From NCBI RefSeq assembly GCF_900110225.1, contig NZ_FOCW01000010.1:1-50303 (forward strand): a stretch of DNA of 50,303 bases, in the 5' to 3' direction. A program made the position numbers and the translations under genes. This DNA comes from Allobrachymonas denitrificans DSM 15123. Lineage in GTDB: Bacteria; Pseudomonadota; Gammaproteobacteria; Burkholderiales; Burkholderiaceae_C. Below, in pieces: positions 25,865 through 38,221 of this stretch. The stretch's first letter is position 1, and each line of letters begins with the position of its first letter. The notes under the pieces are model-generated. The model ran no database searches. It saw nothing but the letters and a program-made list of their open reading frames with translations, and had not been told where the DNA came from.

Positions 25865-27432
25865 TATCCGAACAACTGGTTGATTTGTCGCGGCTGCAGT
25901 TTGCCGCCACGGCCATGTACCACTTCCTTTTCGTGCCGCTCACGCTCGGCATGGTCTGGCTGCTGGTGATCATGGAAAGCGTTTACGTGATGACCGGCAA
26001 GGTCATCTGGAAGGACATGACGCGCTTCTGGGGCAAGCTGTTCGGCATCAACTTCGCCCTGGGCGTGACCACCGGCATCACGCTGGAATTCCAGTTCGGT
26101 ACCAACTGGGCCTACTACTCGCACTATGTGGGCGATATCTTTGGTGCGCCACTGGCGATCGAGGGGCTGATGGCCTTCTTCCTCGAATCGACCATGATCG
26201 GCCTGTTCTTCTTCGGCTGGGATCGTCTGAGCAAGCCGCAGCACCTGCTGGTGACCACGCTGATGGCCATCGGCACCAACCTGTCGGCGTTGTGGATCCT
26301 GATCGCCAACGGCTGGATGCAGGCACCGGTGGGGGCGGAGTTCAACTTCGAGACCATGCGCATGGAGATGACCGACTTCATGGCCATCGTGTTCAACCCG
26401 GATGCGCAAGCCAAGTTCGTGCACACGGTGTCGGCCGGCTATGTGACGGGTTCCATGTTCGTGCTGTCGATCTCGGCCTGGTACCTGCTCAAGGGGCGCA
26501 ACATCGAATTTGCCAAGCGCAGCTTCCGCGTTGCGGCGGCTTTCGGCCTGGCCTCCATCCTGTCGGTGATCGTGCTGGGCGATGAGTCCGGCTACACCGT
26601 GGGCGAGGCGCAGCAGACCAAGATGGCGGCGCTGGAAGCCATGTGGGAAACCGAACCGGCGCCAGCCGGGCTCAAACTGGTGGCAGGCATCAACGAGGCC
26701 GAGCAGAAGAATGACTGGGAGATCGAAGTGCCCTGGGTGATGGGCATCATCGGCACGCGTTCACTCGACAAGCAGATTCCCGGCATCCACGAGATCAAGG
26801 AAAAGAACCGCGAACGCATCGAACGCGGCATTCCTGCCGTGGTGGCGCTGGAGGCGCTGCGCAAGAACCGCGATGACGCCGAAGCGCTGCGCGTGTTCAA
26901 GGAACACCAGCACGACCTGGGTTTCGGCCTGCTGCTGAAGAAATACACCACCGACGTGCGCCAGGCCACACCGGAAATGATCCAGAAGGCGGTGGATAGC
27001 ACGGTGCCGCGTGTGACGCCCATGTTCTGGAGCTTCCGCATCATGGTGGGGCTGGGCTTCCTGATGCTGGCGCTGTTCACGCTGGCGTTCTGGGAGACGC
27101 TCAAGGGGCGCTTCGGCGAGAAGCGCTGGCTGCTGCACTGGGCGCTGTGGATGCTGCCTGCGCCCTGGATCGCGGCCGAGCTGGGCTGGTTCGTGGCCGA
27201 GTATGGCCGCCAGCCCTGGACCATCTACGGCGTGCTGCCGACGCATCTGTCGGTGTCCACCCTCAGCGTCAACACCCTGTATGGCTCGCTGGCAGGTTTC
27301 GTGGGTTTCTACACGCTGCTGCTGATCATCGAGATGTACCTCATGGTCAAGTTCACGCGCCAGGGGCCGGGCAGCCTAGGTACCGGCCGCTATGACAACG
27401 AAGTGGCACACCAGCCGCGCACGCAGGCCTGA
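25861..27432 (+). CDS. cydA: Cytochrome bd quinol oxidase subunit I
   Basis: CydA (523 residues) binds haems b558, b595 and d and oxidises quinol in a high-affinity, non-proton-pumping oxidase. The start is GTG at 25861, with AGGAG 7 bp upstream and overlap with the cydP stop. Haem ligand regions include His in AMYHFLFVPLTLGM, His in KFVHTVSAGYVTGS and Met in RVTPMFWSFRIMVG. The long insert after DESGYTVGEAQQTKM (KLVAGINEAEQKNDWEIEVP region), with GRQPW downstream, marks the long-Q-loop, E. coli-like subfamily. Confidence 0.97.
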   Translation: MISEQLVDLSRLQFAATAMYHFLFVPLTLGMVWLLVIMESVYVMTGKVIWKDMTRFWGKLFGINFALGVTTGITLEFQFGTNWAYYSHYVGDIFGAPLAIEGLMAFFLESTMIGLFFFGWDRLSKPQHLLVTTLMAIGTNLSALWILIANGWMQAPVGAEFNFETMRMEMTDFMAIVFNPDAQAKFVHTVSAGYVTGSMFVLSISAWYLLKGRNIEFAKRSFRVAAAFGLASILSVIVLGDESGYTVGEAQQTKMAALEAMWETEPAPAGLKLVAGINEAEQKNDWEIEVPWVMGIIGTRSLDKQIPGIHEIKEKNRERIERGIPAVVALEALRKNRDDAEALRVFKEHQHDLGFGLLLKKYTTDVRQATPEMIQKAVDSTVPRVTPMFWSFRIMVGLGFLMLALFTLAFWETLKGRFGEKRWLLHWALWMLPAPWIAAELGWFVAEYGRQPWTIYGVLPTHLSVSTLSVNTLYGSLAGFVGFYTLLLIIEMYLMVKFTRQGPGSLGTGRYDNEVAHQPRTQA

Positions 27433-27444
27433 GGAGGACACACC

Positions 27445-28587
27445 ATGCTGGACTATCCAACCCTGAAAATCATCTGGTGGCTGCTGGTGGGCGTGCTGCT
27501 GATCGGCTTTGCCATCATGGACGGGCATGACATGGGCGTGGGCACGCTGCTGCCCTTCGTCGGCAAGACCGATGACGAGCGTAGGGTCGTGATCAACTCG
27601 GTGGGCATGCACTGGGAGGGCAACCAGGTCTGGTTCATCACTGGCGGTGGCGCCATCTTTGCGGCCTGGCCGCTGATCTACGCCACCGCCTTCAGCGGCT
27701 TCTACTGGGCCATGATGGCCGCGCTGTGGGCGCTGTTCTTCCGGCCGGTCGGCTTCAAGTACCGCAGTCTGCTCAAGGATGCGCAATGGCGCCGCAGCTG
27801 GGACTGGGGACTGTTCGTCGGTGGTTTCGTGCCTCCGGTGATCTTCGGCGTGGCCTTCGGCAACCTGCTGCAGGGCGTGCCCTTCCATTTCAATGAACTG
27901 CTGATGGTGAGCTATACCGGCAGCTTCTGGGAACTGCTCAACCCGTTTGCGCTGCTGGCCGGCATTGTCTCCAGCGCCATGATCACGCTGCAGGGCGCGG
28001 TCTATCTGGCGCACCGCACCGAAGGCGCGATCCAGCGCCGCGCCGGCACGGCCGCGCTGTGGTCGGCGGTGCTGATGGTGCTGGGCTTTGTCGGTGCCGG
28101 CCTGTGGCTGCGCTACGGCAACATCCTGGGTTACGCCATCACCTCGGTGGTGGATCCGGCTGCCCTGCCCAATCCGCTGGGCAAGACGGTGGAGCGCAAT
28201 GCCGACGGCTGGTGGATCAACTACGCGAAGCAGCCGCTGCTGTGGCTGCTGCCGCTGCTGGGCATTGCCGGGGCTCTGCTGGCGGCAGTGCTGACCCGGG
28301 CAGGGCGCACGCTGACCGCCTTCGTGCTGTCCTCGCTGGCCATCGTGGGCGTGATCGGCACGGCGGGCGCGGCCATGTTCCCCTTCCTGATGCCTTCGTC
28401 CTCGCATCCGGATGCGAGCCTGACCGTGTGGGACAGCGTCTCCAGCCACCTGACGCTGGGCGTGATGTTCTGGGCCACGCTGATTTTCATGCCGCTGATC
28501 ATCTTCTATACCGGCTGGGCTTATCGCGTGATGCGCGGCAAGATCACCGTGGAGCAGATCCGCGCCAACGACCATTCGGCCTACTGA
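27445..28587 (+). CDS. cydB: Cytochrome bd quinol oxidase subunit II
   Basis: CydB (380 residues) is the second core subunit of the bd oxidase. The N terminus, MLDYPTLKIIWWLLVGVLLI, is followed by GFAIMDGHDMGVGTLLPFVG and INSVGMHWEGNQVWFITGGG, both highly conserved. Eight or nine membrane helices are present and the length is normal. It is 12 bp after cydA with a GAGGA ribosome site, and cydX follows 29 bp later. Confidence 0.97.
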   Translation: MLDYPTLKIIWWLLVGVLLIGFAIMDGHDMGVGTLLPFVGKTDDERRVVINSVGMHWEGNQVWFITGGGAIFAAWPLIYATAFSGFYWAMMAALWALFFRPVGFKYRSLLKDAQWRRSWDWGLFVGGFVPPVIFGVAFGNLLQGVPFHFNELLMVSYTGSFWELLNPFALLAGIVSSAMITLQGAVYLAHRTEGAIQRRAGTAALWSAVLMVLGFVGAGLWLRYGNILGYAITSVVDPAALPNPLGKTVERNADGWWINYAKQPLLWLLPLLGIAGALLAAVLTRAGRTLTAFVLSSLAIVGVIGTAGAAMFPFLMPSSSHPDASLTVWDSVSSHLTLGVMFWATLIFMPLIIFYTGWAYRVMRGKITVEQIRANDHSAY

Positions 28588-28616
28588 GGCCGTCGCCAAG
28601 GAACAAGGAGAAACGC

Positions 28617-28739
28617 ATGTGGTATTTTGCCTGGGTACTGGGCGTCGGCTTTGCGGTGCTGCTGGCCATCATGAACGCGCTGTGGGGCGAGAACGAGGAG
28701 GCCCGCGCCGAAGCGGCGCGGCGCCAGGGCGACGCATGA
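28617..28739 (+). CDS. cydX: Cytochrome bd small subunit CydX
   Basis: The 40-residue product begins MWYFAWVLGVGFAVLLAIMN, the characteristic CydX start with one membrane helix and a charged tail (ENEEARAEAARR). CydX is needed for stability of haems d and b595 in the oxidase. AAGGAG lies 7 bp upstream of the ATG. Its stop overlaps the ybgE start (ATGA). Confidence 0.93.
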   Translation: MWYFAWVLGVGFAVLLAIMNALWGENEEARAEAARRQGDA

Positions 28740-29008
28740 GCGAGACAAGCCAAGGGCCCGGCCTGCGCTGGCCCAGCCTGCTGGCCGGCATCGGCATCAT
28801 GCTGGGCATCACGATCTACCCGCTCGGCATCACGCATGCCGATGGCAGCGCCGACCACGGCATGGCGACGCTGCTGTGCTGGGCCATGGCGGCAGGGATT
28901 GTGCATGGCGTGGGCTATGTGCCGCGTTTCTGGCTGTGGCGCTGGCTGCTGTCCGGCTGGGCCTGCCTGCTGGCGCTGGTGGGGGCGGTGGTGCTGAAGT
29001 TGACCTGA
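28736..29008 (+). CDS. ybgE: Cyd operon YbgE-family membrane protein
   Basis: The 90-residue product has about three membrane helices (LLAGIGIMLGITIYPLGI, MATLLCWAMAAGIVHGVGYV, LLSGWACLLALVGAVVL). Its position immediately after cydX with a 4-bp overlap and the GITHADG/HG-GYVPR signature fit the YbgE family, which accompanies cydABX in many proteobacteria. Its biochemical role is not established. Confidence 0.8.
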   Translation: MSETSQGPGLRWPSLLAGIGIMLGITIYPLGITHADGSADHGMATLLCWAMAAGIVHGVGYVPRFWLWRWLLSGWACLLALVGAVVLKLT

Positions 29009-29192
29009 TGTGGAGCAATGCGATGCTGGTCAGGCACAGCCAGACACATGCGTGAGCCCACGCCCGGGCGGATTGCCGCACAATGGGCGTATCGTCAGGC
29101 AAACCCGCGTATTGTCTGTCTTGATAATTTCAATTTGTGTAAACTGTTGAATCTGCGGCATCGCTGAATGCCGTTCGAACAGGACCGATTCC

Positions 29193-29597
29193 ATGCCGCT
29201 TCCCAGCTATGCCCTGACTGTCGAACTGCAGCGTCCGCTCTCAGCGGCACTGGCCGATGTGCGCCAGGCGCTGGAGGCCGAAGGCCTGCAGATCCTGCAC
29301 GTGGTGGAGCTGCAGGAGGGGCTGATGCCGCAGGCGCCGGCCCAGCAGTTGCTGGCGCTGTGGGCACCGCCTCTGGCGGACGCGATGCAGGCCGAGCCGC
29401 AACTGGGCGCCTTGCTGCCGCTGGGGGCCTACGTGGTGGCCGTGGCGCCCAATCACACCCATGTGGCCCTGCAGGATCCCATGCTGCTCGCCGCGCAGAC
29501 GCGCAACCGCGAGGTGCACAAGGCCTGCAAGACCCTCTACGTCAGCCTGCGCCGGGTGGTCGACCGCCTGATGCTGGGCCCGCCGATCACCTTCTGA
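29193..29597 (+). CDS. DUF302-like protein
   Basis: The 134-residue protein has a DUF302-like alpha/beta pattern: VELQRPLSAALADVRQALEAEGLQILHV near the start, LGALLPLGAYVVAVAPNHTHVALQDP in the middle, and a helical C terminus. There is no signal peptide or membrane segment. DUF302 proteins have no settled function but often sit beside sulfur or redox genes. Here an SQR-like flavoprotein starts 20 bp downstream, probably in the same operon. AGGA precedes the ATG. Confidence 0.6.
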   Translation: MPLPSYALTVELQRPLSAALADVRQALEAEGLQILHVVELQEGLMPQAPAQQLLALWAPPLADAMQAEPQLGALLPLGAYVVAVAPNHTHVALQDPMLLAAQTRNREVHKACKTLYVSLRRVVDRLMLGPPITF

Positions 29598-29616
29598 CGA
29601 TCAGGAGCACTTTCCC

Positions 29617-30750
29617 ATGCCCAACTCCCATATCACGGTACTCGGCGCCGGCTTTGGCGCCCTGTCCAGCGTGCGCGTGCTGCGCAAGCGGGGCTTCAAG
29701 GGCCGCATCACCGTGGTGGCGCCGCGTGCCGAACTGCATTACCTGCCTGGTACCATCTGGATTCCGGCCGGTCTGCGCACGCGCGAGCAGCTGATCGTGC
29801 CGCTGGAGAACTTCTTCCGCCGCATGCAGGTGGAGCATGTGGCCGCGCAGGTAACGGGCCTGTCGGACGATGCGCGTACCGTGCACACCAGCAGCGGCAT
29901 GGTGCAGACCGATGGCCTGATCGTGGCCTCGGGCGGGCGTTTCATCCGCAAGCTGCCGGGTATCGAGCATGCCATCACGCCGTGCGAAGGCATTGCCGCT
30001 GCCGAGCAGATCCGTGACCGCCTGCGCACCATGCAGCAGGGCACGATTGCGGTCGGCTTTGGCGCCAACCCGAACGAGCAGAGCGCCGTACGCGGTGGCC
30101 CGATGTTCGAGTTCCTGTTCGGCATCGACGAGCAGCTGCGCCGTGAAGGCCGGCGCGACCGCATCCAGCTGGTGTTCTTCAACCCCTCGCCGCGCCCGGG
30201 CAACCGGCTGGGCGACAAGGCGGTGGACCATCTGCTGAACGAGATGCGCCGCCGCGGCATCGGCACGCATCTGGGCCACAAGATGGTGCGCTTCGAGGCC
30301 GACAAGGTGGTGACCGAGGGCGGCGAGTTTGCCGCCGACATGATTCTGTTCATGCCCGGCCTGACCGGTCCGGCCTGGCTGGACCAGAGCCCGCTGCCGC
30401 GTTCGCCCGGCGGTATGGTGGCGGCCGATGCCCACTGCAAGGTGGCCGGCTTCGACAAGGTCTACGTGGTGGGTGACAGCGGCAGCTTCCCCGGCCCGGA
30501 CTGGATGCCCAAGCAGGCGCACATGGCCGACCTGCAGGCTGAAGCCGCCGCCAGCAACCTGCTGGCCGAAATGGCGGGCAAGCCGGCCACGCGCGGCTTC
30601 AAGGTCGAGCTGGTGTGCATCATCGATGCGCTGGACAAGGGCACGCTGGTGTACCGCACCGAGCGCCGCAACCTGCTGCTGCCACCGTCACGCTGGATGC
30701 ACATGGCCAAGCGCGGCTTCGAGCGGCGCTATCTGGCACAGTATCGCTAA
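29617..30750 (+). CDS. SQR-like FAD-dependent oxidoreductase lacking a canonical Cys
   Basis: This 377-residue two-dinucleotide-binding-domain flavoprotein is of the sulfide:quinone oxidoreductase/FCSD-like group. It has the FAD motif VLGAGFGALSSVRVL (about 8-22), LIVASGGRFIRKLPGIEHA, a second nucleotide region around TIAVGFGANP, and the C-terminal FAD contact VYVVGDSGSFPGPDWMPKQA. The position where SQRs have a redox Cys before GGAP-type residues reads SAVRGGPMFEF, without Cys. Three Cys remain elsewhere (about 126, 273 and 331). Sulfide oxidation by the normal trisulfide mechanism is therefore doubtful. It follows the DUF302 gene and precedes the peroxidase. Confidence 0.78.
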   Translation: MPNSHITVLGAGFGALSSVRVLRKRGFKGRITVVAPRAELHYLPGTIWIPAGLRTREQLIVPLENFFRRMQVEHVAAQVTGLSDDARTVHTSSGMVQTDGLIVASGGRFIRKLPGIEHAITPCEGIAAAEQIRDRLRTMQQGTIAVGFGANPNEQSAVRGGPMFEFLFGIDEQLRREGRRDRIQLVFFNPSPRPGNRLGDKAVDHLLNEMRRRGIGTHLGHKMVRFEADKVVTEGGEFAADMILFMPGLTGPAWLDQSPLPRSPGGMVAADAHCKVAGFDKVYVVGDSGSFPGPDWMPKQAHMADLQAEAAASNLLAEMAGKPATRGFKVELVCIIDALDKGTLVYRTERRNLLLPPSRWMHMAKRGFERRYLAQYR

Positions 30751-30761
30751 TCCGCCTGCTT

Positions 30762-30775
30762 CTGACATAGATCAA
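30762..30775 (+). promoter_or_regulatory. FNR/DNR-like box upstream of the peroxidase
   Basis: CTGAC-ATAG-ATCAA matches TTGAY-N4-RTCAA with one clear mismatch. It lies 114 bp before the peroxidase start and 12 bp after the flavoprotein stop. Cytochrome c peroxidases are often induced at low oxygen by FNR-type regulators. Confidence 0.4.
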
Positions 30776-30810
30776 GCCGCAATCCTCCTTGTCACGTAGG
30801 ATGACCCTGG

Positions 30811-30829
30811 ATTTAGACCAAGTCTAAAT
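30811..30829. promoter_or_regulatory. Perfect 19-bp palindrome, candidate Irr-like (ICE-type) operator
   Basis: ATTTAGAC-CAA-GTCTAAAT has 8-bp perfect arms. The published Irr iron-control element is TTTAGAA-N3-TTCTAAA; this site differs only at the innermost base of each arm. It lies 60 bp before the peroxidase ATG, and an Irr-like Fur-family gene follows the peroxidase. It is probably the operator of that regulator. Confidence 0.6.
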
Positions 30830-30888
30830 TTGAATCATCCGGCTGCCGCTGTGGCCGGGCGTTCTCACCAGAAAAGGAGTTGAATTTC

Positions 30889-31998
30889 ATGAGGCACAAG
30901 TTACATGCACTCTCCGCCGTTGTACTGACATCGCTGGTCTTCGGACTTGCCGGCTGCGGCAATGACGCGAAGCCGGCTGCCAGCGCTGCTGCGAGCGCCG
31001 AGCAGCCGGCCAGCGCCGTGGCCTCGGCAGCCGCACCGGCAGCCCCTGCGAGCCAGGCTGCAGCCGTTCGCAACGAAATGATCAAGCCGATCCCGGTGGC
31101 CGAGGTGAAGGACCCCGCCATGGTGGAGCTGGGCAAGCAACTGTTCTTCGATCCCCGCCTGTCCCGTTCCGGCGGCATGTCCTGCAACTCCTGCCATAAC
31201 CTGAGCATGGGCGGCAGCGACAACCTGGCGGCCTCGATAGGCGACCGCTGGCAGAAGGGCGGCATCAACTCGCCCACCGTGCTGAACTCTAGCCTGAACA
31301 TCGCCCAGTTCTGGGACGGTCGTGCCAAGGACCTGAAGGAGCAGGCAGGTGGCCCGATTGCCAACCCGGCAGAGATGGCGTTCACCCACGATCTGGCCGT
31401 GGCCATGCTGGAGACCATTCCGGGCTACAAGGCAGAGTTCAGCAAGGTCTTCAAGAAGGACAAGATCGATATCGATCAGGTGACGACCGCCCTGGCGGCC
31501 TTCGAGGAAACGCTGGTGACTCCCAACTCCCGTTTCGACAAGTGGCTGCTGGGTGAAGACGCAGCCCTCACCACGGACGAGCTGAAAGGCTACGAGCTGT
31601 TCAAGTCCGCCGGTTGCGTGGCCTGCCACAACGGCCCCAACGTGGGTGGTGCCTCGTTCCAGAAGATGGGCGTGGTCGAACCCTACAAGACCGCACACAC
31701 GGCACAGGGCCGCATGGACGTGACCAAGTCCGATCAGGACCGCTTCCTGTTCAAGGTGCCTACGCTGCGCAACGTGGAACTGACATATCCCTACTTCCAC
31801 GATGGTGCGGCCATGACGCTGACCGATGCCGTCGATACAATGGGTAAATTGCAGCTGGGACGGACGTTCACTCCGGAAGAAAACGGCCAGATCGTCGCCT
31901 TCCTGAAGACCCTGACTGGCGACCAGCCGAAGTTCGAGCTGCCGCAGCTGCCGGTGTCGAGCGACAGCACGCCGCGTCCTGACCCGTTTGCCAAGTAA
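30889..31998 (+). CDS. Di-haem cytochrome c peroxidase, lipoprotein-type signal
   Basis: This periplasmic peroxidase of 369 residues reduces hydrogen peroxide with electrons from cytochrome c. Two haem motifs are present, CNSCH (about 99-103, peroxidatic) and CVACH (about 246-250, electron-transfer). LGKQLFFDPRLSRSGGMSC, FWDGRAKDLKEQAGGP and the TLRNVELTYPYFHDG region are standard. The N terminus has a lipobox (VFGLAGC) followed by a 40-residue Ala/Ser linker, so it is probably membrane-tethered. ATG 30889 is preceded by AAAGGAG; a TTG at 30880 is less likely. An FNR-like box and a Fur-family-type palindrome lie upstream. Confidence 0.93.
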   Translation: MRHKLHALSAVVLTSLVFGLAGCGNDAKPAASAAASAEQPASAVASAAAPAAPASQAAAVRNEMIKPIPVAEVKDPAMVELGKQLFFDPRLSRSGGMSCNSCHNLSMGGSDNLAASIGDRWQKGGINSPTVLNSSLNIAQFWDGRAKDLKEQAGGPIANPAEMAFTHDLAVAMLETIPGYKAEFSKVFKKDKIDIDQVTTALAAFEETLVTPNSRFDKWLLGEDAALTTDELKGYELFKSAGCVACHNGPNVGGASFQKMGVVEPYKTAHTAQGRMDVTKSDQDRFLFKVPTLRNVELTYPYFHDGAAMTLTDAVDTMGKLQLGRTFTPEENGQIVAFLKTLTGDQPKFELPQLPVSSDSTPRPDPFAK

Positions 31999-32009
31999 GC
32001 ATCGCGGGA

Positions 32010-32045
32010 AGAGGCTGATGTGCACGCCGGGGCAGGTCAGCCTCT
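32010..32045 (+). terminator. Long-loop hairpin between peroxidase and Irr-like gene
   Basis: AGAGGCTGA (32010-32018) and TCAGCCTCT (32037-32045) form a perfect 9-bp stem with an 18-base loop. No T-run follows, so it may be an attenuator or RNA stabiliser that separates peroxidase and regulator expression. Confidence 0.45.
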
Positions 32046-32070
32046 GTATCTTGTTGGAGTTCAGTACACG

Positions 32071-32511
32071 ATGAGTGACCGGATCGTCATGGGCCCTGCA
32101 GGGCGCGACATGCTTGAGTCGGCTGGCATACAGCCGACGCGCCAGCGTTGCCTGATGGCGCAGCTGCTGCTGGAGCGCCCGGTGCACATGACGGCCGAGG
32201 ACGTGCTGGAGCGCATGCGGCAGTCACACGATCCGATCTCGCGTGCCACCGTGTACAACACCCTGGAGCTGTTCGTGCGTCATGGCCTGCTCAAGGAGCT
32301 GCAGGTCGAAGGGTCCGCCACCGTGTATGACTCGAACACGGAACCCCACCATCATCTGTTCCACGAGGACAGCGGCAAGGTCAGCGACCTGCCGCATTCC
32401 ATGAGCCTGTCGGTTCTGGGGCTGGATGCCCTGAACGATGTCGAGGTGTGTGGCGTCGAAGTCATGGTGCGGGTGCGCCCCAAGGCGGAAAAAGGCCTGC
32501 AACCGGCCTGA
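32071..32511 (+). CDS. Fur-family transcriptional regulator, Irr-like
   Basis: The 146-residue winged-helix regulator has the Fur-type DNA-binding half (TRQRCLMAQLLLERPVHMTA, ISRATVYNTLELFVRHGLL) and a His-rich metal region, EPHHHLFHEDSGKVSDLP. The CXXC zinc pairs found in Fur and PerR are absent; the HEDSGKV stretch is more like Irr. Irr-type proteins sense haem or peroxide and bind TTTAGAA-type dyads, and a near-identical palindrome precedes the peroxidase gene upstream. Control of that peroxidase is inferred. The start at 32071 has GGAG 12 bp upstream, which is rather distant. Confidence 0.85.
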   Translation: MSDRIVMGPAGRDMLESAGIQPTRQRCLMAQLLLERPVHMTAEDVLERMRQSHDPISRATVYNTLELFVRHGLLKELQVEGSATVYDSNTEPHHHLFHEDSGKVSDLPHSMSLSVLGLDALNDVEVCGVEVMVRVRPKAEKGLQPA

Positions 32512-32553
32512 GGGTGTCGTCCCTGCACCAAAGCCTGCGAATCACCATTGCAG

Positions 32554-32600
32554 GCGCAGCCGCGCAGCCGCGCAGCCGCGCAGCCGCGCAGCCGCGCAGC
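32554..32600. repeat. Tandem octamer array (GCGCAGCC)5.9
   Basis: Five full copies and a 7-base partial of GCGCAGCC lie between the convergent Irr-like and rhodanese genes. The array ends one base before the rhodanese stop codon (TCA on the + strand at 32602-32604). Confidence 0.97.
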
Positions 32601-32601
32601 G

Positions 32602-32934
32602 TCAGCCTGCCACCAGCGGCTTGTTGAACACCGCCGCCACTTCCTGCGGACTGCCGCCATTGGTCACGCGGCTGTAGCCCATCTGCGCGAGCAGGGCCTG
32701 CGCCATGCTGGAGCGGCCGCCACTGGCGCAATAGACGACGATGGGCGTGTCCTTGTCCTCGACCGGCAGCGCAGCGCCGCCCATCAGGTCGCTCAGCGGC
32801 AGCAGCAGGGCGCCCTGCACATGGCCCATCTGGAATTCACCGGGGCTGCGCACATCGACGATCACGCTGTCAGCGGGCACATCGGCCATCTTGTTGCGCG
32901 CCATGTCGGCGCGCAGTTGTTCCAGCCAGTTCAT
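32602..32934 (-). CDS. Single-domain rhodanese (sulfurtransferase)
   Basis: The 110-residue protein begins MNWLEQLRADMARNKMAD and has the rhodanese fold: VIVDVRSPGEFQMGHVQGAL, then the active-site loop YCASGGRSS with the persulfide-carrying Cys (about residue 75), and MGYSRVTNGG. GlpE/PspE-like proteins move sulfane sulfur between carriers. There is no signal peptide, so it is cytoplasmic. The nearby flavoprotein and octaheme cytochrome make a sulfur-redox link plausible but unproven. GGAG lies 5 bp before the ATG at 32934; an upstream start at 33027 is unlikely. Confidence 0.9.
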   Translation of the reverse strand: MNWLEQLRADMARNKMADVPADSVIVDVRSPGEFQMGHVQGALLLPLSDLMGGAALPVEDKDTPIVVYCASGGRSSMAQALLAQMGYSRVTNGGSPQEVAAVFNKPLVAG

Positions 32935-33155
32935 GGCACTCCATTCATTGCAAGGTCGGGCAGGCGCAAGCGGGCTGCCCGCGCGAACCTGATAGTTTAT
33001 AAATAAATAGAGCGATTCGTCCAGCAATCAAGCGGCTGGTGGCGACGCAACTGCAACAGGAGGCTAATGGCAACAGTCAGAGGGTTCGGCTCCCGGGTGC
33101 TGGCTTGGGAGTGCAACGGATCCCCGGCAAGCCGGCGGGCGCCAGGGCAAGTCCG

Positions 33156-34605
<1,450 letters not shown>

Positions 34606-34804
34606 TGCAGAATCCTTCTTGTGAATGCACCCATTGTGCATCAAGGCGTTGCCACCCGTGTAGGAAATGTACGCGCGAGTGTGTAAAACTGTGATGAATT
34701 ACCGCAACTTGCGCGTATTTCATGACCCGAATCCGAGTTGCTGCAGAGCAACAATTGTCTGGGTAAATCAGTCAGGATTACGTCAGATTGACGCTCGCAG
34801 GCGC

Positions 34805-35866
34805 TCAGGACGACACGGTCTGGCGCTGCAGCAGCATCGCATCGCCGTAGCTGAAGAAGCGGTAGTGCCGGGCAATCGCATGCTGGTAGAGCGCCATCAC
34901 GTGCCCGTAGCCGGCAAAGGCGCTGACCAGCATCATCAGCGTGCTCTTGGGCAGGTGGAAGTTGGTGAGCAGCATGTCCACGGTGCGGAACTGGTAGCCG
35001 GGGGTGATGAAGATGTCGGTGTCGCCCCGGGCTTCGCCACGGGTGGCCCAGCTTTCCAGTGCGCGCACGCTGGTGGTGCCCACGGCCAGCACGCGGCCAC
35101 CGCGCGCGCGGCAGGCGGCGATGGCGTCGGCGGTGGCCTGCGGTACCTCGTAGCGCTCGAAATGCATCACGTGCTCGGCGATGTTCTCGGTCTTGACCGG
35201 CTGGAAGGTGCCGGCGCCCACGTGCAGGGTGACGTTGGCGTGTTGCACGCCGGCGGCGTCGAGCGTGGCCAGCATGGCTTCGTCGAAATGCAGGGCGGCG
35301 GTGGGAGCGGCCACGGCGCCGGGGCTGCGGGCGAATACGGTCTGGTAGCGGCGCTCGTCCTCGGCGCTGTCGACGTGGGTGATGTAGGGCGGCAGCGGCA
35401 CGTGGCCGTGCTGTGCCATCAGGGTGTAGGGGTCTTCGCTGAACTGCAGGCGGTAGATCGGGCCGTCCTCATGGGGCCAGCGGCCGAGCAGGGTGGCGGT
35501 AAAGCCGCCGTCCATCTGCAGCACGGTGCCGGGCTGGGGCTTCTTGCTCACCTTCATGTGCGCGGCCACGGTGTTCGGCAGGCCGGGTTCATGCAGCACG
35601 CGTTCCACCAGCAGTTCCAGCCGGCCGCCGCTGGGCTTGTGGCCGAACAGGCGGGCTTTCACCACCTGCGTGTCGTTGAACACCATCAGGTCGCCCGCGC
35701 GCAGCAGCGAGGGGAGATCGCGGAACTGGCGGTCTTGCGGGGTGTTGCCGGTGCCGTCCAGCAGGCGCGAGCCGGTGCGCTCGGCAGCGGGATGCTGGGC
35801 GATCAGCTCGGGTGGCAGGTGGAAATCGAAATCGCTGAGGGTGAAGCTGGAGGAGGCGCTGGACAT
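34805..35866 (-). CDS. queA: S-adenosylmethionine:tRNA ribosyltransferase-isomerase
   Basis: QueA (353 residues) transfers and isomerises ribose from SAM onto preQ1-tRNA to give epoxyqueuosine. Motifs include [15 protein letters not shown] near the start, [40 protein letters not shown]-type THV ([15 protein letters not shown]), and [19 protein letters not shown] near the C terminus. ATG 35866 is preferred to a GTG at 35875. It is divergent from recG, whose start is 37 bp away. Confidence 0.96.
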   Translation of the reverse strand: MSSASSSFTLSDFDFHLPPELIAQHPAAERTGSRLLDGTGNTPQDRQFRDLPSLLRAGDLMVFNDTQVVKARLFGHKPSGGRLELLVERVLHEPGLPNTVAAHMKVSKKPQPGTVLQMDGGFTATLLGRWPHEDGPIYRLQFSEDPYTLMAQHGHVPLPPYITHVDSAEDERRYQTVFARSPGAVAAPTAALHFDEAMLATLDAAGVQHANVTLHVGAGTFQPVKTENIAEHVMHFERYEVPQATADAIAACRARGGRVLAVGTTSVRALESWATRGEARGDTDIFITPGYQFRTVDMLLTNFHLPKSTLMMLVSAFAGYGHVMALYQHAIARHYRFFSYGDAMLLQRQTVSS

Positions 35867-35902
35867 GGCGGGCACGCAAGGAAAAACAGGCAGAATTGTC
35901 CC

Positions 35903-38107
<2,205 letters not shown>

Positions 38108-38221
38108 GCACGGACTGGGCCCTTTCGGTCCGGCAGCATCAAACCCAGTGATAATGAATGGTTAATCCGGAGCAGCGGGCAAGGGTGCCTGCTGCCGGCA
38201 ACCGATCTTGATGACCCGAAC

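Noticed and set aside
29121-29133. FNR-like box TTGATAATTTCAA upstream of the DUF302 gene
   Set aside because: The spacing is one base short of TTGAT-N4-ATCAA, so it was not called.
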